From Agapanthus africanus (lineage: Eukaryota > Streptophyta > Magnoliopsida > Asparagales > Amaryllidaceae): DNA of 64,000 bases. The first letter of the stretch is position 1. Each line of letters starts with the position of its first letter. Location: assembly GCA_030015575.1 (NCBI GenBank), contig JASDDO010000016.1:104861241-104925240 (forward strand), read 5' to 3'. The notes under the pieces are model-generated. The model did not search any database and was not told where the DNA came from. It saw only the letters and a program-made list of their open reading frames with translations. This document shows, piece by piece, positions 21,140 through 32,563 of this stretch. The translations under genes and the position numbers were made by a program.

Positions 21140-23920
21140 TAGGGTCATCTGTAGCAGTGGTTGCAGTATCTCATACTCAACCATCCCATAATCATCTCTC
21201 TCTGGGAAAAGGCCTTTGTGAGTGGATCCGCCGTGTTGTCCTCTGAGTCTGCTCTCCTAACCTCGATCCCCTGGAGATCAACCATCTCCCTGATCAGGTG
21301 ACACTACCTTAGAATATGTCTGGATCATTGATGGGACGGGCGTTCCTTGGCATAAGCCACAACTCCATTGTCACAAAATGGGAGGAACGAAGTTCATCTC
21401 ATGAACTAATATACATCCAGACTGCCTCCTTGGTAGCATCTTAAGTAGCGATGTATCCAACCTTTATCGTCTAGTATGCCACGGCATCTAGCTTGGAACT
21501 CTTCCAACATACCGTCCCTTTACTGAGGGTAAAGACAATGCATGTGACTGACATTCGGTCGTCCTTATCACCCTGGAACCTTTCCAGTGATTCTCCCCAG
21601 GATCGATTGATACCATCTCACTACAACTAGTGAGAATCCTAACATCCAATTACTTGTATCTCATAGATCAAAACTCGGGATTTAGGAGGTATCACTTTGA
21701 TCCTATATGGAGAATCCTTGTGATAAGCGGAGATTGACCGAGCGTAGCATAGGAAACTTCTTCCCTATCAAGAGTATGTCATCCACGTACTCTACGAGGA
21801 TCACCACCATACTCCATACTACCTTTTTGTATATACAAGGTTCATCTACCATTTTGATGATGTCAAACTCTTTGACTAACTCATCAAAACAGATGTTCCA
21901 ACTCCGCGATGCCTGCTTTAATCTTATAAAGCATCTTGTACACGTTTCCGCTGCTCCCACTGTCTACGAAGCCCTCTGGCTGTGTACTTACAGACGCTCT
22001 CTTCTAAAACATCATTTTAGAAAAGCAGTCATGACACCCAACCGCCAGATATCGTAGTCATGGTATGTAGCCGTGGCAAATAGGATCTGGATGGACTTAA
22101 GCATAGCTACTTGAAAAGGTTTCATCATTATCCACGCCTGGTTGATGACGAAAACCTTTAACAAGTCTAGCTTTGAAAGTCTCAACTTTTCCATCTACAC
22201 CTAGTAATCTTCTCAAGATATACTTGCTCCTGATGGGGATTTAACCCTTCAGATATAGCAACCAAAGTCCATACTTTGTTGGTGTATAAGAATTCCATCT
22301 CAGATCGATAAGCATCCAGCCATTCTTACAGAGTCCCACTCCTGATGGCCAGCTCGAAACTAGTTGGGTCATTATCTCATGATGCAATCCTCGCTCCCAC
22401 TGTCATAGAGAAACCAAAGTATCTCTCAGGTGGGTGAGGAACCCTACTAGATCGGAGGAGAGGTTGAGGTTCGTTAGAATCTATTGAATCCTTTGGTTCT
22501 ACCCAATCATCTGCTGCAGTTTGTATAGCTGGAACCTTTCCAGTTCTACATAACCGACCTTGCCTTGAGCTTGTCCGGATTTTGCTTTTAGACATAGGCC
22601 GGACAACCCTAAATATTAACAAACTTAAGATATGGACTCTTCCCTTTCCATATCACATATGAAGTGGTAGGCAACTGATTTGATTGGAACCCTATTCAAT
22701 AGGTATGCAGCTTCTCAAGCGCATAACTCCTAAAAGGAAATAGGAAACTCAGTAGTACTCATCATAGAGCACACCATATCATATAGGGTGTGATTGCTCC
22801 GCCCCGATACACCGTTGTGATGTGGTGTATTCAGAGGAGTAACATTGAGAGAGAATCTCATTCTCCTTTAGAATAGTCCAAGAATTCCGTGCTCAAGTAT
22901 TCTCCTCCTTGATCACATCAAAGGACATAATACTTATACCCGTTTTGGTTCTCTACTTCTAACTTATATTCTGTGAATATCTCAAAAGGTTCGGACTTGT
23001 GTTTCAACAGGAACATATGTCTGAATCTAAAGAGATCATCAGAGAATGTAATGAAGTACAAAGAACCGGTCTTGGCATGTGTAGACAGGGGACCTTCATA
23101 CATCAACATGTATCATCCCAAGAGTACACTAACTCTTTCTCTGCTTCGAATAAACAGAGCTGTGGTCATCTAATCTTTGGGACATGACTGGCAATTTTCA
23201 CAAGATGTAAATTCAAACTAATTTAAATATATATCTAAATGTAACTTCAGCTAGTCGGGTCGCATTGATATGACCTAGTCTATAATGCCTCAAGAAGGAT
23301 CCGTTCATTTCTGAACTCTTCCTCTTGTGTGTGTTCCGTATACTAAGAACTGTAGTTTGATTTAGAACATCAATGCTTTTAGATAACGTGCCTGAACCGA
23401 TCAACTTTTGATATAGGAAATGTTCAAAACATTATCCATCAATACAAAATTTTATCATTTCTTTACTAATAAAGAGACTGATATGATTTTGTATATCAGG
23501 TTCGGTATCTAATAACATTCGTTCAGAATCAATGTACTGGTCATACATGGTGACAGTGACCAACAGACTTGGCTGCAACACTTGCACCGTTTTCTGTCTC
23601 ATGAAACTTATCACCCGTTCTCAGTTCTTTACCTATCTGTAGCCCATGTAATAGATTACATATGCAGGATCCTGATCCGGTATCACATACCCAGGACGTA
23701 AAGGATACTGAGAAACAGTTCTATGTAACGAACACACCCGAAGATGATGCATCATATGCACTTTCTTCGTTTGGGCGGCACGGGAAATCTGGTATTCCTT
23801 AATTTCCTGCTCTGTCTTATAACAATTATAAGTTGGAGTGGGACCAACGTTCCCCAGCTCAGTATAACAAGAGGGTTCGGTCAATCCATCCATATTATTA
23901 TCTTGATTAAGGTGTGATAT
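21140..23920 (-). pseudogene. A2 pol pseudogene
   Basis: RNase H tail at about 21180-21560, RT at 21703-22194 (YVDD kept, frame 21703-21960), linker at 22377-22622 (SSRVPHPPERYFGFS), integrase remnants at 22850-23200, pre-integrase at 23213-23404, protease near 23633-23720. The start codon position reads ATA (plus TAT at 23918-23920). It has the same three deletions relative to C as A1 and A3, plus private stops and indels. No product is expected. Confidence 0.82.
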
Positions 23921-26900
23921 AGTCGCTACCTGGAGAGAGAGAGAAGAAAACACTCTGCGTATGCTCTTGCAAGATCAGATTGGTTATTATTTTATCTAAT
24001 CAGGATGGCTCCCACTGTTTTTATCAAATCTTCCTTCAAACCCTAAAAGGAAAGACTAGCCGGGATTAATTACACGCTACAAGTTCGCCAATCTTTCAGC
24101 CAGGCCAGTGTCGGTACTTTGAGGGAGGTGCCCCGTGCTTTCGCACGGACCTAATTAATGTAAACTTCGTTTTCCCAGAGGTGTAACCCCGTTAACACCT
24201 TTCTAGACACCTTCTCGATCGGCTAATTGTAATGTGTAAAACTCTCCCAGGAGTAACAATTACTCGCAGTGGTTATCGGGATCCAACTATCTCATAGAAG
24301 GTATGCAATCTCATTGCAAATTTCAACACTTGAAATTTCCGATAATTTTACCCCGAACGATCTATGACCTTGACAAGGTCAACAAACCATAGACCGTAAG
24401 TCAAGTTCTACCTATCATTTCTTGATTAAATCAAACCCACCCGCACGACCCTTGATAAGGTCAACAAGGCCGTACGACTACCCTAACCCAATCAGCATCA
24501 TATGCATAAGCAGATAAATACTGGTTAGCTACCGCACACTGCGCCTTGACAAGGTCAACAAACGCAGCACGAATACTAAGCAGGACTTATCTGAAATGAC
24601 GGAGGGCTATGACAGGTTTTTCTGAAAACCTATTGCGTAATGAAATTGATATCGTTGTAGAATCAAATGATTTTGAAATGGAGTGTTTTTGAAGCTTTTC
24701 TAGTTTTGCTAAAGGGGTCACTCCCAGTGAAGGGATCGTCGGCCCTTTCCTCATCGAATAAGGTGCAGGATATATCATATATATCGCTGTGCAAAGCAAG
24801 AACTATAGGAGGAATCAAAAGACAAACTGAGGGGTGTAGCATCTGCCAGTCATTGCTAAAGGGGTCACTCCCGGTGAAGGGATCTCGGCCCTTTCCTTAT
24901 CGAATAAGGTGCAGGATGTTCTACAAGGAACACCGCGATGCAAAGCAAGAACTGTAGCTACCTTTTTTTGAAAATTCGATTCCACAACATCTTTTAGGTT
25001 TCTTTTCTTTCATTAATCATATTAATGAAGTCCCATCATTTAAGTCACCTAAACATCACAGATAAATACGACGTACATTTATGCCATCCGCATTCACCTC
25101 GATGTCCCCTCGTGCACCGTTAGGTTAGGTAACTAACGGCAGAGCGGGGCAGGGCTAGCGCGGGTGTAAAACATAAGTAACGTCTATATAATATATCATA
25201 TATACTATATACAGTATCTATCACAACATATCAAATGATCACATCACAGATATCGCAGCAAAAGAAACATATGAAACATTGGATATACTAGGACGTCCGT
25301 GTTTTCAATACGAGCCAGTATAAAACACGGATTCCACGGTCGCGATGAATAACCAAACCCACACCCCTAGACCCCTACGAGAGCGGCAAGCAACCCTACC
25401 AATTCTAGAGTTAGGAGACCCGGACTCGACTCCTCGAGTTGGTCTCCCACTGGACTCCAGAACCCGGTTACTTGTGCCCTCCTCCTTGGGTCTATCCTAG
25501 TGCGGAAAAGTAAATAATATACATCAACGGTGACGTATTCCGCAACCTGGAAGTGCCCCAATAAAAGAATATTACATACAAGTTTTTACATGAATGAAAA
25601 TGAAAAACACTCATCTCACATAAAAACCCCCCGGCTATTCAAACACGACGATCCAATATAACATATCCAGCAACACATAACATCACATGTCATAAACATA
25701 AGTAAATATGCACATCCCAATTGTCGTTGACATATAGCAACGAAACCGGCGATATCATATATTACACTTACGGCCTCAGAAAAGAAAGTGTAAAACTACA
25801 ACAGTTGGAATCCGCAACCTCTTTAGACATCACATGCCTAACCATCTGAATTCCTTAGACATCACATGCCTAAAATTTATAAACCCCGCATTTTAGTCTC
25901 ATTATCGAAAACACTTTTCAATATCTAGTCGGGCAATTCAACAAGATTCCCGACAAACTGATCGAATGCTCGTCGCAAACTTTAGTAGACGGCCGCACCC
26001 CCGGATGCCGTCGACGAAGTGCACTAAAGCGGAACACCGTTGCCGCGAGCACCCGAACGGATGCTTTTGGCGACGGGGTTCTCCTACAGTCACTTGGTCG
26101 GGGCTATGGGGCATGGCTGTCTATTAAGTTTACCCGGTGAGTATCCGCGTACGCTACTTGATTGCGACGGACTTTTGATCACATCAAAATTCCGTGGCAA
26201 CCGATCAAGTGAGACTAAAGCGCTATGTTTATAACATCCAAATCAGTTATCTCATAACTACTTGTGGATTCCAAATATTGTATCACATTCCAGATAAACA
26301 GAAAATGTTAAACTTTCCGATCGAACAGTAAAACACCCAAGTTTTCCCGAAACAGCTCAACACATGAAATAAGTTTAAAAACATTCACTTCATGCCACAG
26401 TACCAACGGTCCAGCCGTAGAAGGTTCAAGCCAACGCCTCACATGTGGCACGCCGTACTGCCCCAAATCCTAAGGTTCAAAGGGCGGTTCAAGACGGTCA
26501 CATAATCGAGTTAAGGTTTGTTGTCTTCTAGAGGGACCATCGCGTTACTTGCACTACTTAGAACGTTATTAAACTACGGAAAAATCCAACACTTGGAAAT
26601 TTCCCGGCAGGGGAAAAAGTGGGTATCTATATCCGGTCGAACTTTTTAACATGTTCCAAAAATATCCGGAAAAACACATAGACGAAGTTAAACATTCGAT
26701 CGAAACAACGAACTCCCAATACAACCCAGAAAACTCAACTGTAGAGTATAGATTAAAAATTCCTATAAAATACAGCAACAACAGATAGATATTACTGTGC
26801 AAACCACATGTCAATATTCATCAATATGGCCGCGGAACCGCCGCCCAAGCTAAGGTACGGCCGCGGTTCCGCGGCGGTTTAATGGAGTTAGGCCCACGTG

Positions 26901-27061
26901 TTTCACAGTAATTCCTAGAAAACCCTGCTGAATTTTTTGGCTATTTTTAATTTGGAAAAATCCACATTTTCAGAAAATGTACAGAGAGTGGTCTTGGTTA
27001 GGGTTTCGTGACTCGATCGGATTTCTAACATCGTCTACACTTCATCTAAGGCTCTAGCTAG
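23921..27061 (-). other. A2 leader (non-coding)
   Basis: Homologous along its length to the A1 leader. Triple stem-loops: CTGCG/CGCAG (24539-24567), a 9-bp stem near 24442-24477, and CTATGA/CCATAG (24362-24392), with loops TTTGTTGACCTTGTCAAGG (two exact, one variant). The GAAA tetraloop hairpin is near 24134-24149. The 77-bp duplication of A1 is absent. No gag was seen. Confidence 0.7.
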
Positions 27062-27073
27062 GCTCTGATACCA
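27062..27073 (-). other. Primer binding site of A2
   Basis: GCTCTGATACCA on the plus strand, i.e. TGGTATCAGAGC on the element strand, one base from the 5' LTR. Confidence 0.95.
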
Positions 27074-27074
27074 C

Positions 27075-29288
27075 TGTAGGGTTCCTAGGCACACTCAAGA
27101 GGTTCCACAAGGCATCTACCATGCCAAAATCAAATTTTCTACGTGCCGAGAAACCCTAATGCGATCGTTAACTAGAGGATAGGCGAAACTACAAGCAAGT
27201 TAACAACTTAACTACTAAGTGAATGGAAATACAATCTTTGTAGATCCGGTCCACCACTTCTCTAGCTCCGTGTTGATGTCCCTCCGCTGCGATCATCGGA
27301 ATCCCGGACTATAGCGTCGGTTTCATCGGAGAAATGGGCGGGCTAGGTCGTTGACTTCGATGCCGAAGATGATCTACGTCGAGGCGACTCAAACTCAAGC
27401 TCCACCTTCACTAGGTCATGAAACTTGTGAAGATAACACACTCTACTACATGGCAAGTGGTAGAGGATGAAGAAATAGGAAGTGGGTTCACTTTGGATTT
27501 GGATTTCTCACTTGGAATCATCACTTGAAAATTTCTAGCAAGCTTTCTTCACCTCTTGAAGAAGATGAAGAAGAAGAAAGAAAAAGAATTATGAATTATT
27601 TTCAAAAAGAAAATCAAGTGATGGTTATAATAATGCAACCATGGGTGAGTTTAACTAGTGTAGAGACTAAACTAGGGTTTAGGTGAATGGTTAGGTTAAG
27701 GAAAGAAACAAAATGGTCAAAGCTATTCAAAGCTTCATGAAGCTTCAACTAAAATCCAAAGAAAGCCACCATTTTATTTCTTGCCAAAATGAATAAATAA
27801 ATAAATTAATAAATAAATTAAAACCCTAACCATTTACCTAAACATGGATCAAAACATACACACACCCAAGTTTGCATGTATCATCAAACATGATACAAAC
27901 TAGTGCACAAAACTATATCATATATACAATGTGCACATCAAGTGAGAAAATCCATCTTAAGTGAACAAATACTAGTTAATGTAAACTAATATATCAAATA
28001 TATAATTATACATTAAATCATTAAATCAACACTTGATTTAATGATCCGGTCATATAGCATATAACCGACTAATATCAAGTGTATCAATGTATCAAATCAA
28101 CACTTGATTCGGTAACCCAGCTATATCATATATAACCGTCCAATGATACAATTCGCGAGAATAGAATACAGTATCACATACTGATATTATTCTCGGTCCC
28201 GCACATATCTCATATGAGCTCCTATTTCGTTTCGCTTGAGCCAGGAAACCTCTGTATAGGACTCTAAAGACTCGTCAATACGCCGGCAGCAGGTGCTGAT
28301 CATATCAAGCACCCACAAGCCGCAAGCGGTCTGCTAAATGTAACGGCCACCCGGGTATTGAGCGATCAGAAGATCAACGAGCAAGCCCACTCACACTCCT
28401 GTGAATCCAACCAGTAACACTTACCGTACAGTCCGGTCTGTTCGTCTGATATGTCGCATATCTCGCCTAGGGGTGGTAAACGTCAGACCCCAGTAGCTCG
28501 ATAAGTCGTGTCGATATAAGGTCTATAATAGCTCGAGAAACTACTGGTAACACTTACCAGTAAATCTCAGCAACCGTGGCCAGGGATTTCCGGTTATAGC
28601 CAATCGAACACAGCACAACATCAACTCCCTATTCCGGGAGAGACGAATCCCCTCCTATCGCTCATTGCCTCCATGTGATTCGGGACTGTACCCAAAAACC
28701 ACCGTTTTGCACGCCCTCTTGGACGTGGTAAGGTGGAAATCAAAGCACAATGGGAATCACACAAGACTCTATGACGATCTCGGGTCTACAGACTAACCTG
28801 TACCAGTGTCACCAGAGAACTGCCATCTGACGTAAGGTATAATACCATCTGGGAGTTCTCGACGAGTCCGTCCAGTGTACCCAGTCTCCACTGAGCACCC
28901 GTATATCATCTCTGATGTCAAACACCAATGGATATGGGATCATCCATCGCCCATCTGTATGGGTCGAGAGGGTATACGCTAGTCTACTCTGGTATATCGA
29001 TGCCCCGTCTCGTTACACCCACGACTAAGGACCTTGAAGGATGTACTTATGGACTACCATGTCCCTACTAGTATGATCCTCATCATAGTCCAAGTAGTCA
29101 AGTACACATCCTAAGGGCTTTACCAACATGTAACAGAGAGACAATCAGTGTACACGTTAAGATAAAGAGCAACCAGATAGCATATTATCATGTCGAGCAA
29201 GAAAGTCCTCCCTATATATGTCCCAGCATCCACTACAATTTACATCCTATGTACAGTAATGGCCTCTAGGGCATACATATAACTAACG
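27075..29288 (-). repeat. A2 right LTR (5' LTR of the element, 2214 bp)
   Basis: TGTAGGGTTCC to TAACTAACG. The expected last base A is G, which would impair integrase end recognition if it predates insertion but is more likely a later mutation. Followed by the GTGAG duplication. Confidence 0.93.
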
Positions 29289-29719
29289 GTGAGAAAAATG
29301 AGTGGCAAGGCAAAAGAAATGAGGTCTAAGGCTAGTCAACCCCCCTCTCTCTCTTCATTAAATGAAGGCATGGCAAGGTCATCATGCGCATTCTCTCTCT
29401 CTCTTTCTTCATCCAAGTCAACTAAATTTAAATCATTTCCATTTTAAAAAAAGAAACACACACTTAATTAAAAACCCAAATAACTTAATTAAAATTTTTA
29501 GTTAGCTTAAGGAGAATGGTTAGTCCACCATGGTTGCTAATCATGGTCTAACCCCATTCTAACCCTAGTTTACATGCACAAGTGTGTGCAAGCCTAGGAA
29601 AATTCTAATAAAATATTCATTAAATTTGATAAATTATTTGAAAATCATTTTGGTAAACTTTTTATTAAAAACCATATATTAAAATATAATTAGACACTAA
29701 TCACATCTTAAGGTGTTAC
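29289..29719 (-). repeat. G2 gypsy LTR, 5' terminal segment
   Basis: The reverse complement starts TGTAACACCTTAAGATGTG and matches the first 430 bp of G3, including ACACTTGTGCATG and AACTAGGGTTAGAATGG. It contains GTGAG (29289-29293), the A2 target duplication. It abuts G1 integrase sequence at 29720 with no polypurine tract, so this is the outer end of a minus-strand insertion into G1. Confidence 0.85.
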
Positions 29720-30360
29720 AGTGTGCTACGTTACGGGACTCGCTTGTGTGTACCAGATACCGTTGGGTAGGGACGCGAGATCCTAGAGCAGGCACATCGG
29801 TCAGCTTTCAGTGATCGCCCAAGTTCCACCAAGATGTAACATGACTTGAGAGTTAGTTACGGGTGGGCAGGGATGAAGAGTGAAGTTTCAAATTTCATTT
29901 TGAAGAGCTTGACTTGTCGGCGAGCTAAGGTTGAGCATTTGAGACCGGCAGGAGAGTTGCAACCTTTTTTTTACCGTTCCGAAGTGGGAATGGGAGCAGA
30001 TCTCCATGAATTTCATTGTGAGTCTACCCAGGTCTAGTCAAGGGTATGACTCCATTCGGATGATTGTTGTCCAGTTATGCTCAGTTTGCTCAGTTGTTCT
30101 TCGATAAGTTTGTGCGTTTGCACGGACTTCCTTCATGCGTTGTATCCAATAAAGGCACCCGGTTCGCTAGCCGTCTTTGGCAGAAGCTTCAGGAAGCCTT
30201 GGGTACTGGTTGAGCTTTAGCTCCGCTTTCCATCGGTAGGCCGATGGTCAAACAGAGCGAACTATACAGAATCTGGAGGATGTGCTCGTGCGTACGTACT
30301 AAATGTTTGTTGGCTGTGGGATCGTCACTTGCCATTGATGGAGTTCTCCTACGATAACAG
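29720..30360 (+). pseudogene. G1 integrase, N-terminal and core part (broken)
   Basis: Readable pieces: YGWAGMKSEVSNF and CRRAKVEHLRPAGELQP (29846-29965, zinc-binding end and linker), GLPSCVVSN and TRFASRLWQKLQEALGTG (30128-30210), the frame-shifted GQTERTIQNLEDVL (about 30245-30290) and CWDRHL..MEFSY (about 30315-30350). Several frameshifts and a deletion of roughly 20 codons after MIV (near 30068) destroy it. C inserted after the SYNN codons. Confidence 0.85.
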
Positions 30361-32550
30361 TGTTAGTTATGTATATGCCCTAGAGGCCATTGTTGTACAT
30401 ATGATGTATATTATGATGGATGCTTGGATATATACAGAGAGGACTTTCTTGCTCGTCATGATAGTATGCTATTTGGTTTCACTTTATCTTAACATGTTGA
30501 CTTGAATTGGTTTACTGTCTTACTCTCACATATTGATAAAGCCCTTAGGATCTGTACTCGACTACTGGGACTATGATGAGATCATACTAGTGGGGCCATA
30601 GTAGTCGATGAGTGCATCCTATAACTGTTCCTAGTCGAGGGTATATCGAGACAGGGCATCGATACACCAGAGTATACTAGCTTATACGCATCTTGACCCA
30701 TATGACGGGCGATGGATGATCCCATATCCATCGGTGTTTGACATCAGAGATGGTGTACGGGTGCTCAGTGGGGACTGGGTACACTGGACGGACTCGCCGA
30801 GAATTCCCAGATGGTGATATACCACACGTCAGATGGCAGTTCTCCGGTGACACTGGTACAGGGTAGTCTGTAGACCCGAGATCGTCATAGAGTCTTGTGT
30901 GATTCCCACAGTATTTTGATTTCCACCTTACCACGTCCAAGAGGGCATGCAAAACGATGGCTTTTGGGTACAGTCCCGAATCACATGGAGGCAATGAGGG
31001 ATAGGAGGGGATTCGTCTCTCCCGGTATAGGGAGTTGATGTTGTGCTGTGTTCGATTGGCTATAACTGGAAGTCCATGGCCAGAGCTGATATAGAGATTT
31101 ACCGGTAAGTGTTACCAGTAGTTTCTCGACCTGTTATGAGCCTCACATCGACACGACTTATCGGTTACTGGGATCTGACGTATACCATCCCTAGACTTGA
31201 TATGCGACATATCAGACGAACAGACCGGACTGTACGGGAGTGTTACTGATTGGATTCACAGGAGAACGGACAGGCTAGCTTGTTGATCTTCTGATCGCTC
31301 AATACCTGGGTGGCTGTTACGTTTAGCTGACCACTTGCAGCTTGTGGGTGTTTGATATGATCATCACCTGCTACCGGCGTATTGACGATTCTTTAGAGTC
31401 CTACACAGAGGTTTCTTGGCTCAGGCAAAACGGGGTAGAGGCACATATGTGATATGTGCAGGACCTAGGATAATGCGATATGAGATACCGTATTATAATC
31501 TCGTGATATTTAGTTATGAACCGGGACATCGAATCAAGTGTTGATTCGATGAATCGGTACATGATATATTAGTCGGTTATATTCGATATAGCCGGATCGT
31601 CGGATCAAGTGTTGATTCGATGATTTAATGTATAATGATATATATGATATATTGTATTACATTATCTAATATTGGCTCGCTTTATTATTTCATTTTCTCA
31701 CCGGATTAATACATTGATATATATGCGATATATGTTAATTGTATTATTTTCTTTTGTTGCAAATATATAATATATATGTGATATATATTATTATGACATG
31801 ATATGATTTATTATGAAACATGTTTAAGGATGATAAAAAGGGATTAGGGTTTGATTAGGGTTAGCTCCTTCTTGTTCTTTCTAGAAGGATTCTCTTTTGT
31901 CTTGGTTAAGATATTATGGTTGATACTTATCTTTAACCTAACCAAACCCTAGCTCTAGTTTATTCTCTACAAAGGTTAAGCCTATCATCCTTGACCATGG
32001 TTCCATATCAATCATATATTCTTATCTACTATTCATCACAAAAGGAATTATCTCATATTTCTTCATCTTCTTCTCTATTGAGTTTTTGAGAGAGCTTACT
32101 TGTGATTTCTTTTGTGATGATTTCTTGTGAGAAAATGATATAAAAAGAAAGCATAAATACTACTCCATCATCCTCATCTAATCTAGCCCATTAGATTAGG
32201 GTGTTCACCTCATTAGAGTGAGAGAGATTGGGTTATAGCAACTTCGACGTAGATCATCGGAGAAGCGGAACACTACAAGCTAGCATGGATCGTTCGAGTC
32301 GTGGAGCCTCTCTTGAGTCCGGGAGATCGTGGATCGCGGCGAAGGGACTTCTACTCGGAGCTTGTGAAGCGAAGGAGCGGACTATAAAGGTTGTAATCCC
32401 TCACACTTGTGTTTAAAGATGTTATCTTGCATGTTAAACCCTAATAATCTTGCAAAGATCCCGGCTTTGGGTTGTTCGGCACATCTAAAATTTTATTTTG
32501 TCATGTTTGATGCTTTATGAACCTTCACAAGAGTGCCTAGGAAACCTACA
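30361..32550 (+). repeat. C 5' LTR (2190 bp)
   Basis: TGTTAGTTATGTATATGCCC to AAACCTACA. Hairpins: GCACATAT-GTG-ATATGTGC (31441-31459), CATCGAATCA-AGTGT-TGATTCGATG (31527-31551), CGGTTATA-TTCGA-TATAGCCG (31574-31594) and a 12-bp stem with loop AGTGT (31596-31624). Confidence 0.94.
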
Positions 32551-32551
32551 G

Positions 32552-32563
32552 TGGTATCAGAGC
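32552..32563 (+). other. Primer binding site of C
   Basis: TGGTATCAGAGC, one base after the 5' LTR; initiator Met tRNA type. Confidence 0.95.

Larger units (their letters stand above)
4751..29288 (-). mobile_element. Copia A2, nearly full-length, split by A1 and G3
   Basis: Minus-strand Ty1/copia. The left end TGTAGGGTTCC starts at 4751; the right end is TAACTAACG (last A changed to G) at 29288. The 5-bp target duplication GTGAG is perfect (4746-4750 and 29289-29293). The left LTR is cut by A1 (5000-15432) and by G3 (17165-20881). Removing both leaves an element of about 10.4 kb: LTR about 2.2 kb, internal 21125-27074 (5950 bp), LTR 2214 bp. It was inserted into the G2 gypsy LTR. It has no recognisable gag and its pol carries the lesions shared with A1 and A3. 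Confidence 0.92.
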